Shown here one piece after another: positions 25,475 to 36,324 of a stretch of DNA of 39,592 nt (positions within the stretch are counted from its first letter, which is position 1; the number at the start of each line of letters is the position of its first letter). Source of the stretch: Oceanospirillales bacterium (GTDB taxonomy: Bacteria > Pseudomonadota > Gammaproteobacteria > Pseudomonadales > Balneatricaceae); assembly GCA_007693685.1 (NCBI GenBank), contig REDB01000211.1, positions 1-39,592 of the forward strand, written 5' to 3'. A program made the translations under genes and the position numbers. The notes under the pieces are model-generated. The model was not told the origin of the DNA, did not search any database, and saw only the letters and a list, made by a program, of their open reading frames with translations.

Positions 25475-26368
25475 TTGGACAAGAGGATTAACTACAAACA
25501 TCTGCATTATTTCAGGACTATTGCCAGGGAAGGCTCCATCGCTGCAGCTAGTGAAATTCTCAAACTCGCTCCGCAAACACTGAGTGGACAACTCTCTCAA
25601 CTCGAATCAGATTTCGGTCGTTTACTCTTCAAGCGTGAAGGTCGAAAACTGAAGCTTACGCCCTTTGGTCAGCAAGTATTTGATTATACTGATGCAATGT
25701 TCTCTATTGCTGATGAGTTATCCTACTTTTTAAATACCGATCAACTGATCGAACGCAACATTTTTAGGGTCGGTGTATCCTCATCCATCCACAAACTGAT
25801 CGTTTACAACCTGCTTCAACCTGCTTACAACAAAACTCCACAACTGCATTTAATCTGCAAAACGGGTGAAACCGAGCGCCAGCTTAATGAGCTACGTACG
25901 CACAAACTAGATCTATTAATCACTGACCGCCTTAAAGTCATTGATGATGTGACTGCATTCCAAATCAAAGAGGTTTTAAGCTCGGGTATCAGTTTGTTTG
26001 CGGCGCCTAGTATTGCAAAAAAGTTACGAGAAAAAGGGTTACCCGAGAGCTTACAAGATGCAGTTTTGTTGGCGAATGCACGTAATGCGGTTTACTTTGA
26101 ACGCTTAATCGCTTGGTTAGCTAAGCGTAATATTCATATGCGTATCGGTGCAGAAATAGATGACAGTGCGTTGATTAAGATTTTCGGCTCTCATGGTATG
26201 GGCGTTTTTGCCGCCCCCACCATGATCGCTGATGAAGTGTGCCGTCAGTATCAAGTCGAATTATTACTCGAAATTGATTCTGTTCAGGACAAAATCTATG
26301 CCCTATATAATGAGATGTCTAACGCCTCTCCTTGGATTGAAGAGATCTGTAACACTAACTTTACTTAG
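25475..26368 (+). CDS. LysR-family regulator, NhaR-like
   Basis: A 297-residue LysR-type regulator. The N-terminal helix-turn-helix INYKHLHYFRTIAREGSIAAASEILKL...LAPQTLSGQLSQLE closely follows E. coli NhaR, with the same PQT-x-(S/T)-GQ recognition turn, LFKR and a tyrosine/phenylalanine-rich linker. The effector domain (about 95-290) is shorter on recognisable detail. The start is TTG, with an AAGGAGG site five bases upstream. NhaR activates the sodium/proton antiporter nhaA in response to sodium, but no nhaA lies in the window, so the target is unknown. It converges on the outer-membrane barrel gene, 20 bases away. Confidence 0.85.
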   Translation: MDKRINYKHLHYFRTIAREGSIAAASEILKLAPQTLSGQLSQLESDFGRLLFKREGRKLKLTPFGQQVFDYTDAMFSIADELSYFLNTDQLIERNIFRVGVSSSIHKLIVYNLLQPAYNKTPQLHLICKTGETERQLNELRTHKLDLLITDRLKVIDDVTAFQIKEVLSSGISLFAAPSIAKKLREKGLPESLQDAVLLANARNAVYFERLIAWLAKRNIHMRIGAEIDDSALIKIFGSHGMGVFAAPTMIADEVCRQYQVELLLEIDSVQDKIYALYNEMSNASPWIEEICNTNFT

Positions 26369-26388
26369 TTTTTTTCCTTTAAGCTCTT

Positions 26389-27687
26389 TTAATAACTGTA
26401 GCGCAATCGAACATAGAGGTTAGAGGCATCTTCAAACTGTCCAAAAAAAGTATGAGGTTTATTACCTCCAAAGATGTTTCCACCGACCGTTAATGCCCAT
26501 GCATCATCAATTCGATAGTTTACAGAAGGACGGATAAAGTAATCTTCATCACTGGGCGACCAATAGGTAAATAGAGATAGGGTTAAATTATCCTGACGTA
26601 ATCGCTGCGTTAATCGTAGCGTGAACAAGTGACGATATTCATCAGGCAAATAACGTCCGTTTGGTAAAGGCCAAGATGATTTTAAAGCAGCATAATCCTG
26701 CGTCCACTCAAGGTAGTACTGCACCGCTGCATTAAAATTCGGCATAAGTTCGCGATCATAGCCAACTAAAAAGCGTAACTGATCATTAGGAATAGCAGGA
26801 TTATCACCACGAGAATCACTGCCTTCGTACCATGCGATCTCTGCATTAGCGATACCGCCTGCTAAAGGCGCCCGAATGCTGGCTCCATAGGCATCCAGTC
26901 TTGGAAAGAAAGCCTCTCCCCTTGCATCCATCCCGACGGGCTGAGTCCAGTAACCGCGATAGGCATAGAATGCCCATTCAGTCGCTTCATGGGTACCATA
27001 TAAACGCGCAGCCCACTGGCTTTCCCTACCCCAGCGATCACGTGTTACTGGGCGAATTCGTCCATCTGGAGCTGCCATTTGCTCACCAGTCATGGGTGAA
27101 AAATAACTGAAACGATCCCCTTTGATATAGCGATCAGCGGTAAATTCAGGTGTCCAAACCAGATCGAGGTTAGCGACATCGGTAAAGTAACTCACTCTGG
27201 CACTGGTTGAAGGCGCTTTTAAATACTCATCTTCCCGACCAGAAAAGTAAGACTGCCAATCTTTCGCAAACAGATCATTCAGGAACAGCATATCACCGGT
27301 TCCCCAAGTCAACACTTGTTGACCCAAGCGCACATCGACATTATCGCCTACACGAAAATCCAACAGCGCTTCGCGAAGATCGATGCGCTGTTTATCTTCA
27401 ACACCATCAGCATACAGATCGGTTTTCAGACTCCAGCGTGTCTCACCAATGAAATCACTCAGTTCAAAGCGTGCTCGCCCTTCTCCCAAGGTCATATCAC
27501 GCCCCAACAGCGGATCTCGATACAATCGACCACCGGCTCCCAGTTCGTAAAAACCGTGTAGGTTAAGGCTTGAACTGTCGGATTCATCGCCCCATGGATC
27601 ATCCCAATCATCCGCTGGCAGTTGTGCTGATAGCAAAGTAAGCGGCAAACTTAAGCAGATAGCTGCTGAGAGTTTGTTTAATTTCAT
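26389..27687 (-). CDS. Outer-membrane beta-barrel protein of an RND/LolA-like operon (DUF1302-like)
   Basis: A 432-residue protein with a signal peptide (MKLNKLSAAICLSLPLTLLSAQ), then a short acidic stretch, then alternating amphipathic strands. It ends in LYVRLRYSY, the aromatic terminus recognised by BAM. The alternation and the RLGQQVLTWGTGD segment recall DUF1302-type barrels that accompany MMPL transporters. Its ATG overlaps the upstream gene's stop by one base (TAATG), so the two are translationally coupled. It is the last gene of a three-gene operon and presumably provides the outer-membrane end of a transport path. The cargo is unknown. Confidence 0.8.
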   Translation of the reverse strand: MKLNKLSAAICLSLPLTLLSAQLPADDWDDPWGDESDSSSLNLHGFYELGAGGRLYRDPLLGRDMTLGEGRARFELSDFIGETRWSLKTDLYADGVEDKQRIDLREALLDFRVGDNVDVRLGQQVLTWGTGDMLFLNDLFAKDWQSYFSGREDEYLKAPSTSARVSYFTDVANLDLVWTPEFTADRYIKGDRFSYFSPMTGEQMAAPDGRIRPVTRDRWGRESQWAARLYGTHEATEWAFYAYRGYWTQPVGMDARGEAFFPRLDAYGASIRAPLAGGIANAEIAWYEGSDSRGDNPAIPNDQLRFLVGYDRELMPNFNAAVQYYLEWTQDYAALKSSWPLPNGRYLPDEYRHLFTLRLTQRLRQDNLTLSLFTYWSPSDEDYFIRPSVNYRIDDAWALTVGGNIFGGNKPHTFFGQFEDASNLYVRLRYSY

Positions 27688-28493
27688 TACTGAGGTCTCC
27701 GCAGCCAGTCACGAGGTTGACGGCGCAATGAACGCTCGCTAAAAACATCCGAAGGAATACCGATGTTGTAAGACACAAAGCCAAACTCCATCACCGTATT
27801 ACCCCCACTACGAAGATCAGAAACTTGACTGCGCATCACGGTTGGAAAGCCCTGAACATCCTGAACGTCAAGTGCTTCAACAGTGCGATAAACCTGACCC
27901 GAAGCATCAGCATATTCTATTTTTTTCGGCAAAAAATTCGCTTTATCTATCATCACTCGATAGCTGGCGAAGTCAGCAGTAGAACTATCTTTTGGCTGAC
28001 TCTCGATAATATAGTGAGAGCCTGTCGTTTCGACTAAGCGATGCTCATCTTCTGTGGGTTGGCGACCAGACACATCTTCATAAAAGAAATGCGATCCAAC
28101 AAAACTGGTACGTTTATCACCGGCTGAAATACGACGAACCAAATCTAAACTGGGTAGATACAACCAGCGATCGTCATCACGAGTGATATTTTTAGTCACC
28201 ATAAATACCGTATCTCGAACATCGGCAGGACGGCTGAAGGCAACATAAAAATGCTGACGACCACCGGGTTCTTCATTTAAACGAAGGATAGTGAACTGTC
28301 GCTGCTGTTCACGCCCTTGACCATCGGTAATGGTCATGCGTACTTCACTGCGACCATCATTACCTTGATAGTAACTAGCTAGATTAGCTCGCTCGACGAT
28401 TTCGTTCACATCGGTTAGATCAGCAGCAATAACCGATAGACTCATACAAGCAGTCAGAGTAGCGGCTGCCATTTTACGAAGTAAGGATTGCAT
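27687..28493 (-). CDS. Periplasmic LolA-like 'outer membrane lipoprotein-sorting' protein
   Basis: A 268-residue secreted protein with signal peptide to about residue 24 (SLSVIAAD) and the fold seen in proteins annotated as outer-membrane lipoprotein-sorting, related to LolA/LolB. The segments RWLYLPSLDLVRRISAGDKRTSF and GSHFFYEDVSGR are typical. It has no lipobox, so it is soluble. ATG 28493 is chosen because AGGAGG lies just upstream, inside the transporter's last codons. It starts one base after that stop. Such proteins are thought to carry a hydrophobic ligand between the RND pump and the outer membrane; this is inferred from family context. Confidence 0.83.
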   Translation of the reverse strand: MQSLLRKMAAATLTACMSLSVIAADLTDVNEIVERANLASYYQGNDGRSEVRMTITDGQGREQQRQFTILRLNEEPGGRQHFYVAFSRPADVRDTVFMVTKNITRDDDRWLYLPSLDLVRRISAGDKRTSFVGSHFFYEDVSGRQPTEDEHRLVETTGSHYIIESQPKDSSTADFASYRVMIDKANFLPKKIEYADASGQVYRTVEALDVQDVQGFPTVMRSQVSDLRSGGNTVMEFGFVSYNIGIPSDVFSERSLRRQPRDWLRRPQ

Positions 28494-28494
28494 A

Positions 28495-31062
28495 TTACGC
28501 CTCCTGTTTGCCGCCAAATAAGCGGTCTTTATCTTTTATTTGCTGTATCACAGCAGGAAGAATCACGATGGTCACGATGGCTGACACCGCCATGATAGTC
28601 GCCAAGAAGAAACCAACGGTTATGTAAGGCACTAATGGCGCTAAAAGTAAGGGAGTAAAGCCAATCGCAATCACGATGGCATTGCGACTGATCGCTCTTG
28701 AAGGGCCTTTATAAACCTCTTCAATGGTCTTAGGCCAACTGCCCGTTTCACGATAAATAGCTCGGGTACGCTCTAAAAAGTGAATAGCAAAGTCGACGGA
28801 TAACCCAAGGGTTAGTGCCGAAAGCACCGCTATTGGCATATCGTAGTCTTTGCCTATCCAGCCGATCAGTCCATAGATAAACAGAATGGTGATACTGAGC
28901 GGCAGCATCGCCAATAACCCAATTTTGATCGAACGGAACAACACAACCATCATGATCAACACCATGACAAAGGCACCCATCAAACTATTCAGCATGCCGT
29001 TAACCATCTGCTCTTGCCACACCACATTGATGTAAGACATACCCGCCCAGTTTGCACTAACACCTTCTGGCAGTGGGTTTTCAAGCATAAAGGCTTCAAC
29101 TTGATCCATAACTCGTGTCACATCTTGGTTATCACCACTGCTGAGTTGCAACCAAAGCAAACTGGATAGATAGTCAGGTGTCACCATTTTCCACAGATCA
29201 TCAGGACGATGTGACGATTGGAAGCTTAGGAGTGTTTGCGCGGTTCCGCGTGCCGAATCGGGAATACGGAACATCGCCTCATCACCACCATTCAGTTCAC
29301 GGAACACGGTTTTCACCAGTGTGGGTAAACCGTTGATCTTGCCAATATCGTCACTCTGCTCCAGCGTTTGTATCAAGTTATCCATATAGGCCAAGATTTC
29401 GGGATTCAGAAAGTATTTGACCTCGACCTGAATGCGCTCAACCTGCTCTAATAAAGCCAACCAAAGTGTTTCATTATCCAGATCCATATAGGAAGCTTGA
29501 TCTAACAGAGCCCCTAGTTCGCTAGTAAAACGATCAAAATCGGCATGCTCTGCTTCTGATAACATCTCTGCCAGCATCTGTTGCTGTTCTGCTGTTGCTT
29601 GCATCTCATCAGTGACGCGCATCAACTCAGTTTGCAGTAATTGATGGGCAGGCATCGGCAGTTCTTTTTCAAGCACTAAGAAGGCATCGTAGGTACCGGA
29701 AAAGTGGCTATTCATTACTCGGTCTGCAACACGCAACTGATGGTCTGACTTAAACCAACGTACCGGATTGTCATTGATCTGAATCTGACTGACACCCCAA
29801 GCACTGATTAAAATCACCACCATAAAAATTGCCAATAAGGGTTTAGCCGCTTTAACTGAAAAGCTACCTAAGAAAGAAAGCGTACGTCCCAATAATGAGT
29901 TGTCATCTTCTTTAAGCGAGTGATCTTTCAATTGCGCTAAGCGCTTATCGGACAGGCTCATGATATAAGCTGGCACAAATAGGATCGTCAGTATGAATGC
30001 CAACATAATGCCAAACGCCACATGCAGACCAAAGATTTGCACCGGAGGAATGGGTGTAAAAGCCAAAGAAGCAAAACCAATAGACGAAGTCACCGAAGTA
30101 AATAGCATCGGCGTAAACAGATGACTTAACACCTCTTTTAAGGCTTCACGCGGTTTTTCACCCGGCTTATAGCGATCTGAAAACTCAGATAAGATATGTA
30201 CAGAATCTACTACTGCGATCGGCATTAAGAAGATCGGAATCATCGAGCTCATGATATGAACGGTATAACCCTGACCGATCAACAATCCCATAGTAATGAT
30301 GACTGCACCCATAGCAACAATCATCGGAGCAGTAATCAACAGGAAGCTGCGGAAAAACACCCACATCAAGATAAAAATCATTAAGCCAGCCAGCGGTGCT
30401 GAAATGGCCATCTGGATAAACATCTCGACTCCGAAGGTATCTTCAGCGATAGGTAAACCAGCCATGTAAAAGGCATCTTGACTGTTCAAGCCATCGATAA
30501 TCGCTTGTATTTCGCCGGAAAGACGGTAACTTTCAGATTTATGTGTAATCGGGACATAAATCCCCGCAGCCTGATGATCACCCGACACTAGGGTATTTTG
30601 TAGCATCGGCAAGCGTTCAACAGCATCACGAATGGCATCTGCTTCTTCTTGATTAGCAGGCGGTTGATTCATCAGCCAGTTAAAACGTATCGCCCCCAAG
30701 CCTTCTTGAGTGATGTTATCCACTAGGTTTAACGCCATTTGATCCTGACGTATCACCCCATCCAGCGTCAGAATGGATTCCGATAGTTGATGTAAGGTCG
30801 CCAAAGACTCAGGATTATAGATGCCCGATGGATGGGTATCATTAACAATACCCACCACGATCATATCATGCATACCAAAACGCTCTTTGACTGCTTCGTG
30901 ATAGACACGATCAGGCTGATCATGAGGCAGCATATTCTCTGGATCAGTATCGACCTGAATCGATGGAATTTGCACGGCTGCAATGATGGTTATGATCAAA
31001 AACAGCGCAAAAACCCATTTAGGACGATTGATGGCAAAGGATACCAATCTGTCACGAAGCAT
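28495..31062 (-). CDS. RND-superfamily MMPL-type transporter (HpnN-like)
   Basis: An 855-residue inner-membrane transporter with two halves of six spans. Span 1 is at about 15-33 (FALFLIITIIAAV), followed by a large periplasmic domain opening with DTDPENMLP. Five spans lie around 220-385; a second unit starts near 405, with another large domain and five spans to 845. The architecture and the DTDPENMLP motif are those of the MmpL/HpnN group that moves lipids, not of AcrB-type drug pumps. GAGGT lies before the ATG. It is first in a tight operon with the LolA-like and barrel genes. Confidence 0.88.
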   Translation of the reverse strand: MLRDRLVSFAINRPKWVFALFLIITIIAAVQIPSIQVDTDPENMLPHDQPDRVYHEAVKERFGMHDMIVVGIVNDTHPSGIYNPESLATLHQLSESILTLDGVIRQDQMALNLVDNITQEGLGAIRFNWLMNQPPANQEEADAIRDAVERLPMLQNTLVSGDHQAAGIYVPITHKSESYRLSGEIQAIIDGLNSQDAFYMAGLPIAEDTFGVEMFIQMAISAPLAGLMIFILMWVFFRSFLLITAPMIVAMGAVIITMGLLIGQGYTVHIMSSMIPIFLMPIAVVDSVHILSEFSDRYKPGEKPREALKEVLSHLFTPMLFTSVTSSIGFASLAFTPIPPVQIFGLHVAFGIMLAFILTILFVPAYIMSLSDKRLAQLKDHSLKEDDNSLLGRTLSFLGSFSVKAAKPLLAIFMVVILISAWGVSQIQINDNPVRWFKSDHQLRVADRVMNSHFSGTYDAFLVLEKELPMPAHQLLQTELMRVTDEMQATAEQQQMLAEMLSEAEHADFDRFTSELGALLDQASYMDLDNETLWLALLEQVERIQVEVKYFLNPEILAYMDNLIQTLEQSDDIGKINGLPTLVKTVFRELNGGDEAMFRIPDSARGTAQTLLSFQSSHRPDDLWKMVTPDYLSSLLWLQLSSGDNQDVTRVMDQVEAFMLENPLPEGVSANWAGMSYINVVWQEQMVNGMLNSLMGAFVMVLIMMVVLFRSIKIGLLAMLPLSITILFIYGLIGWIGKDYDMPIAVLSALTLGLSVDFAIHFLERTRAIYRETGSWPKTIEEVYKGPSRAISRNAIVIAIGFTPLLLAPLVPYITVGFFLATIMAVSAIVTIVILPAVIQQIKDKDRLFGGKQEA

Positions 31063-31103
31063 AGACTTACCTCAAGTTAGCGTTAGACGAATAATGGCAT
31101 TAT

Positions 31104-31140
31104 ATATTAGTATTTTCTAATATCAATATTATATTCGAAT
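31104..31140. promoter_or_regulatory. Nested palindromes between the RND operon and yjgR
   Basis: ATATTAG-TATTTT-CTAATAT at 31104-31123 is a perfect inverted repeat with 7-bp arms. AATAT-CA-ATATT follows at 31119-31130 and ATTCGAAT at 31133-31140. They lie 42-78 bases before the RND start, in a 163-bp divergent promoter region. The arrangement suits a dimeric repressor or activator, though AT-richness raises the chance of accidental palindromes. Confidence 0.4.
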
Positions 31141-31225
31141 TATCTAATCTTAATAAGCTCACTTCGCCTCACCGCAAAAATGCCTTACACTTTGAATGAC
31201 ATTCCCAAACACGGCAGGATAGGTT

Positions 31226-32695
31226 ATGCAAAATGGACTCTTAATCGGTGGTGGCACAACGCAAGTTCACCTAAACCCTCGTTACGCCAACCGTCATGGT
31301 TTAATAGCAGGAGCGACAGGAACGGGAAAAACTGTGACACTTCAAGTTCTCGCAGAAGCTTTCTCTAGCATTGGCGTACCGGTTTTTATGGCAGATGTTA
31401 AAGGTGATCTATCCGGCTTGTGTACCGCTGCAAAGCCTCACCCCAAGATTGATGAACGCATCGAAAAAATAGGTATCGATGACTATCATTCTGAAGCCTT
31501 TCCAGTTGCTTTTTGGGATCTATTTGGCGAACAGGGTATCCCAGTTAGAACTAGCATCTCAGAGATGGGCCCTCAACTCTTAGCAAGTTTGATGGACCTA
31601 AATGAAACTCAAGAAAGTATCTTAACCTTGGCTTTCCAGTATGCCGATGATGAGGGCTTGTTGCTGGTTGACCTGAACGATCTTCGAACTACCCTGCAAT
31701 ACATAGCAGATCACGGTAAAGAGTTAGGCAGTCAGCTAAACGTATCCAAAGCTTCAGTGAATGCCATTTTGCGTCGACTGTTGATGATTGAGCGTGAAGG
31801 TGGTCATCACTTTTTTGGTGAGCCGGCGCTTGATTTAAAAGACTTTAGACGCACCGATCGTAGTGGTCGCGGTATGATCAACATCCTCTGCGCTGACAAA
31901 CTGATGCACTCGCCACGTGTCTATTCTACCTTTTTACTCTGGATGCTTTCTGACCTTTTCCAAAGCCTGCCTGAACTCGGTGACCCAGAGCAGCCTGAAC
32001 TGGTATTCTTTTTTGATGAAGCCCATCTGCTGTTTAACTCGGCGCCAAAGGTGTTAGTGAATAAAATTGAACAGCTAGTTCGCTTGATTCGCTCTAAAGG
32101 TGTTGGCGTTTATTTTATCACCCAAAGCCCTGCCGACCTTCCCGACTCCGTGTTGGCCCAGCTAGGTAATCGTATTCAACATGCGCTTCGCGCTTATACC
32201 CCGAACGAGCGCAAAGCCGTCAATGTGGCAGCTCAATCTTTCCGCACTAACCCTGATATTAATACCGTTGAGGCGATTTCTAATTTAGGTATTGGTGAGG
32301 CGTTAGTATCCGTACTCAGTGATGGCGGTGTACCCACACCGGTAGAGCGAATACTCATCTGTCCTCCTCGTTCACGCATTGGACCTTCGGATGAAGATCA
32401 TAAAGCCTCTCAACTAAACGCTGATCCTTTACTGCGCCGTTACAAAGAATCTTATGACCCTCATTCTGCGCATGAGGAGATTGAAGCCAGACTTCGTAAT
32501 GCAGAAGACCTAAAACGACAAGAAGCCTTAAAAGCTCAAGAAGCGAAAGAAGCTCAAGCAAATCAGCGTCCCGCAGCGCGCGGGCGCACCCGCGAAACTG
32601 CTAGCGAAGCGATGATGAAAAGTCTTGCTCGAAGTATCGGCAGCGGTGTGGGTCGTCGCCTCATTCGAGGTGTGCTAGGTTCCTTAATGAAGTAA
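31226..32695 (+). CDS. yjgR: HerA-like ATPase of the DUF853/YjgR family
   Basis: A 489-residue P-loop ATPase of the HerA/FtsK type. Walker A is GATGTGKT (29-36) and Walker B ends LVFFFDEAH (D264, E265). QSPADLPDSVLAQLGNRIQHALRAYTP is the sensor/arginine-finger region typical of DUF853. A charged, alanine/glutamine/lysine-rich stretch (about 415-455) precedes a basic tail. AGGATAGGTT lies before the ATG. YjgR's cellular role is not settled; a DNA-translocase activity is inferred from the fold. It converges on the yihY gene with two bases between stops. Confidence 0.9.
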   Translation: MQNGLLIGGGTTQVHLNPRYANRHGLIAGATGTGKTVTLQVLAEAFSSIGVPVFMADVKGDLSGLCTAAKPHPKIDERIEKIGIDDYHSEAFPVAFWDLFGEQGIPVRTSISEMGPQLLASLMDLNETQESILTLAFQYADDEGLLLVDLNDLRTTLQYIADHGKELGSQLNVSKASVNAILRRLLMIEREGGHHFFGEPALDLKDFRRTDRSGRGMINILCADKLMHSPRVYSTFLLWMLSDLFQSLPELGDPEQPELVFFFDEAHLLFNSAPKVLVNKIEQLVRLIRSKGVGVYFITQSPADLPDSVLAQLGNRIQHALRAYTPNERKAVNVAAQSFRTNPDINTVEAISNLGIGEALVSVLSDGGVPTPVERILICPPRSRIGPSDEDHKASQLNADPLLRRYKESYDPHSAHEEIEARLRNAEDLKRQEALKAQEAKEAQANQRPAARGRTRETASEAMMKSLARSIGSGVGRRLIRGVLGSLMK

Positions 32696-32697
32696 GA

Positions 32698-33936
32698 TTA
32701 TGACTCTTTCGCTGGCTCAGTATGTGAAAACAACTGAGTCAGCTCCATCTGTAACAGCTCTTTCTTTGCATCATCTAAGCCTTGCAAACGTTCATTCAAA
32801 AATATCTCCCAAGACTCTGCCTGCGTTAATACCTCAGCTTCAGGAATCGGCCAAGGCAAGATAGCCGCTAAATCATGAACGGATAGCCTATGCAGATCTC
32901 TAGACAGCAGGTAGCCACCTTCGGTCGTACGGCGAATAATATTCGCTTGCATAAGTAACTGCATATATTGATCCCAACGCTCTTGATTTAGACATGGCGT
33001 GCGCTGCAATATTTCCGTCGCGGTTAGCGGTTGGCCTTGCTGTTGCACTAACCATAGCTGTCTAAGCAGATGCAGAATCACCAGCAGATGTGGTCTAGAA
33101 ACAGATTTGCTGGCAGGCTGATAAATAGTTAATGCTCGACTTAACTCAGCTCCCATTAAAATGATAATCCAGCTGATAAAAATCCATGCCAAAAACATAG
33201 GGAAGGCAGCAAAGGCACCGTAGATCAGTTCGTAAGATGGAAACTGAGTCACAAAGAAGGCAAAACCACGCTTGGCTAGCTCAAACATAATCGCCGCAAA
33301 GAAACCACCCGCCAAGGCTTTCAGAATGGGTACTGAGCAGTTCGGCACTGCGGTATAGAGCAACATAAACGCGATAGTGGAAAACAGTACCGGAAGCATA
33401 TTAATGACACGACCCGGCCCAACAAAATCAGTCGCGCTAGTATAAACAGGCAAGGCCGTTATGTATGACGTTACCACAAACCCGATACCTACTAACAAAG
33501 GACCTAAGCTTAGTACTGCCCAGTAAAGCAAAAAACTAGATACGCCTTTTCGGGGCTGATCAACTCGCCAAATTCTGTTTAACGCAGCCTCGATATTCTT
33601 CATCATCATGATGGAAGTCACCACTAGAAAGACAACACCGACCACGGTTAAACGCCGTGCCTGAGCAGTAAAGTCACTTAAATACTCATAAACCACTTCA
33701 CCCGTAGCGGGCACGAAGTTTTCTAACACCCACTGCTGAACGGCATCACCCGCTCCCTGAAAGGCAGGAACTGCAGCTAGCATAGAATAGGAAACCGTCA
33801 CCAAAGGAACCACAGCAAACAGTGTTGTATAAGTAAGTGCCGAGGCGTTCAAGATGCCTTGGTTATCGAAAAATTGACGAATTAAATCTCTGCAAAAACG
33901 CACCAGACTAGAAGCATTTATTGTCGTAATCTTCAC
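32698..33936 (-). CDS. yihY: YihY/BrkB-family inner-membrane protein
   Basis: A 412-residue protein, formerly annotated as ribonuclease BN or virulence factor BrkB, of uncertain function. The family core (about 1-275) has six spans and the motifs ALTYTTLFAVVPLVTVSY and NRIWRV. The remaining 130-odd residues are a soluble C-terminal domain with a winged-helix-like segment (TATEILQRTPCLNQERWDQYMQLL), present in the longer Pseudomonas/Xanthomonas forms but not in E. coli YihY. I prefer GTG 33936, with GAGAGGA upstream; starts at 33975 (ATG) and 33981 (TTG) would add an unusual cysteine-containing leader. It is divergent from the arsC-like gene. Confidence 0.85.
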   Translation of the reverse strand: MKITTINASSLVRFCRDLIRQFFDNQGILNASALTYTTLFAVVPLVTVSYSMLAAVPAFQGAGDAVQQWVLENFVPATGEVVYEYLSDFTAQARRLTVVGVVFLVVTSIMMMKNIEAALNRIWRVDQPRKGVSSFLLYWAVLSLGPLLVGIGFVVTSYITALPVYTSATDFVGPGRVINMLPVLFSTIAFMLLYTAVPNCSVPILKALAGGFFAAIMFELAKRGFAFFVTQFPSYELIYGAFAAFPMFLAWIFISWIIILMGAELSRALTIYQPASKSVSRPHLLVILHLLRQLWLVQQQGQPLTATEILQRTPCLNQERWDQYMQLLMQANIIRRTTEGGYLLSRDLHRLSVHDLAAILPWPIPEAEVLTQAESWEIFLNERLQGLDDAKKELLQMELTQLFSHTEPAKES

Positions 33937-34022
33937 GAAATCCTCTCGTTCAGTTGGACAGTGGTAATCTGACATATACAATAGAGCGCCGGCAAATACA
34001 AACCGAGAGCGAATACAGCCAT

Positions 34023-35340
<1,318 letters not shown>

Positions 35341-36324
35341 ATGCCAGTCACTCACTTTAGTATTCAACGCATAGAGAAGTATGATACCCAGCAAGCAAGC
35401 CAAGTCACCTTAGCTGAACAACCACACGATATTGAACATCACTCGCACTCTATTATCAGTGAGTTTAAACGCATTCAAGGCAGTCGTGCTGGTCGTCAAT
35501 ACGGTACATTTAGTCCTGAACATCCGGGCTTTCGTGCGTTATTGATGCAATGGCGAGAAGAGCAGATCCCTTTTGTGCGCTTCGCACAACAAGTGACTCG
35601 TCAACTAGGTTTGCAACTCGATCAGCATGAAGAGCTGTTTCAAGGCTATCTTTGCTTTATTGCAGAGCATCTTGAGCGTGGTGATAGATTATTTATTTTT
35701 CACCTACGCCAAACAGCCGCATTAACGCTTAACGCAGAGATTGAACTGTTAGAAACAGATTATGTTGAGTTTAGCGAAACCGGCTTTGGTGTTGCTATCG
35801 ATCTGCAAAGCATGGCCGAAGATGCCGACAAATACATCACCTTAAGCTTTGGCCGTGGTGATCGTGGAATAAAACCCGTGGTTTGTGAATGGCTGGGTTA
35901 CATAGATACTGTCGACAAAAAGGCAGAAACTGAACACTTCTTAGCTTTAGTGGATACTTATTGTAACGACCTACCCTCCGAAGAAAGCCAGCCATTGCGT
36001 GAAAAAGTGATCGACTACTGTATGGATCAAGACAAAGCCGGTGAAGCCGTCGTTTTTTCTGCTCTATCAGATCATGTTGATGCCGGTCTTGAGCGTTATG
36101 TTAGACAACATCAAGAAACACCTCGTGAAGAACTTATTCCAGATCGAAAGCAGTTGCGTAATTACTTGCGCTTCACAGGTAAAAATAATGATGTTTCCAT
36201 CAGTTTTGCTAGCAGTAGCCTTGGCAAAGAGGTTGAGTTCGATCCAAATCAAGAAGTGCTAATGATTCGCAACTTGCCAAAAAGCCTCTTAAGACAACTT
36301 AAGAAACTTCATGACGAAGGCTAA
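35341..36324 (+). CDS. yejK: Nucleoid-associated protein YejK (NdpA)
   Basis: A 327-residue nucleoid-associated protein binding DNA broadly. Typical features are the MPVTHFSIQRIEK N-terminus, FKRIQGSRAGRQYG, LFIFHLRQTAALTLN, and ITLSFGRGDRGIKP with its basic patch. It starts directly after the DUF2069 stop codon. Its last 26 bases overlap the 3' end of mtgA on the other strand. Confidence 0.92.
   Translation: MPVTHFSIQRIEKYDTQQASQVTLAEQPHDIEHHSHSIISEFKRIQGSRAGRQYGTFSPEHPGFRALLMQWREEQIPFVRFAQQVTRQLGLQLDQHEELFQGYLCFIAEHLERGDRLFIFHLRQTAALTLNAEIELLETDYVEFSETGFGVAIDLQSMAEDADKYITLSFGRGDRGIKPVVCEWLGYIDTVDKKAETEHFLALVDTYCNDLPSEESQPLREKVIDYCMDQDKAGEAVVFSALSDHVDAGLERYVRQHQETPREELIPDRKQLRNYLRFTGKNNDVSISFASSSLGKEVEFDPNQEVLMIRNLPKSLLRQLKKLHDEG

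Noticed and set aside
25295-25600. Minus-strand frame across the 105-residue gene and the LysR start
   Set aside because: It runs antisense to two well-supported genes, has no ribosome site and shows no recognisable domain.
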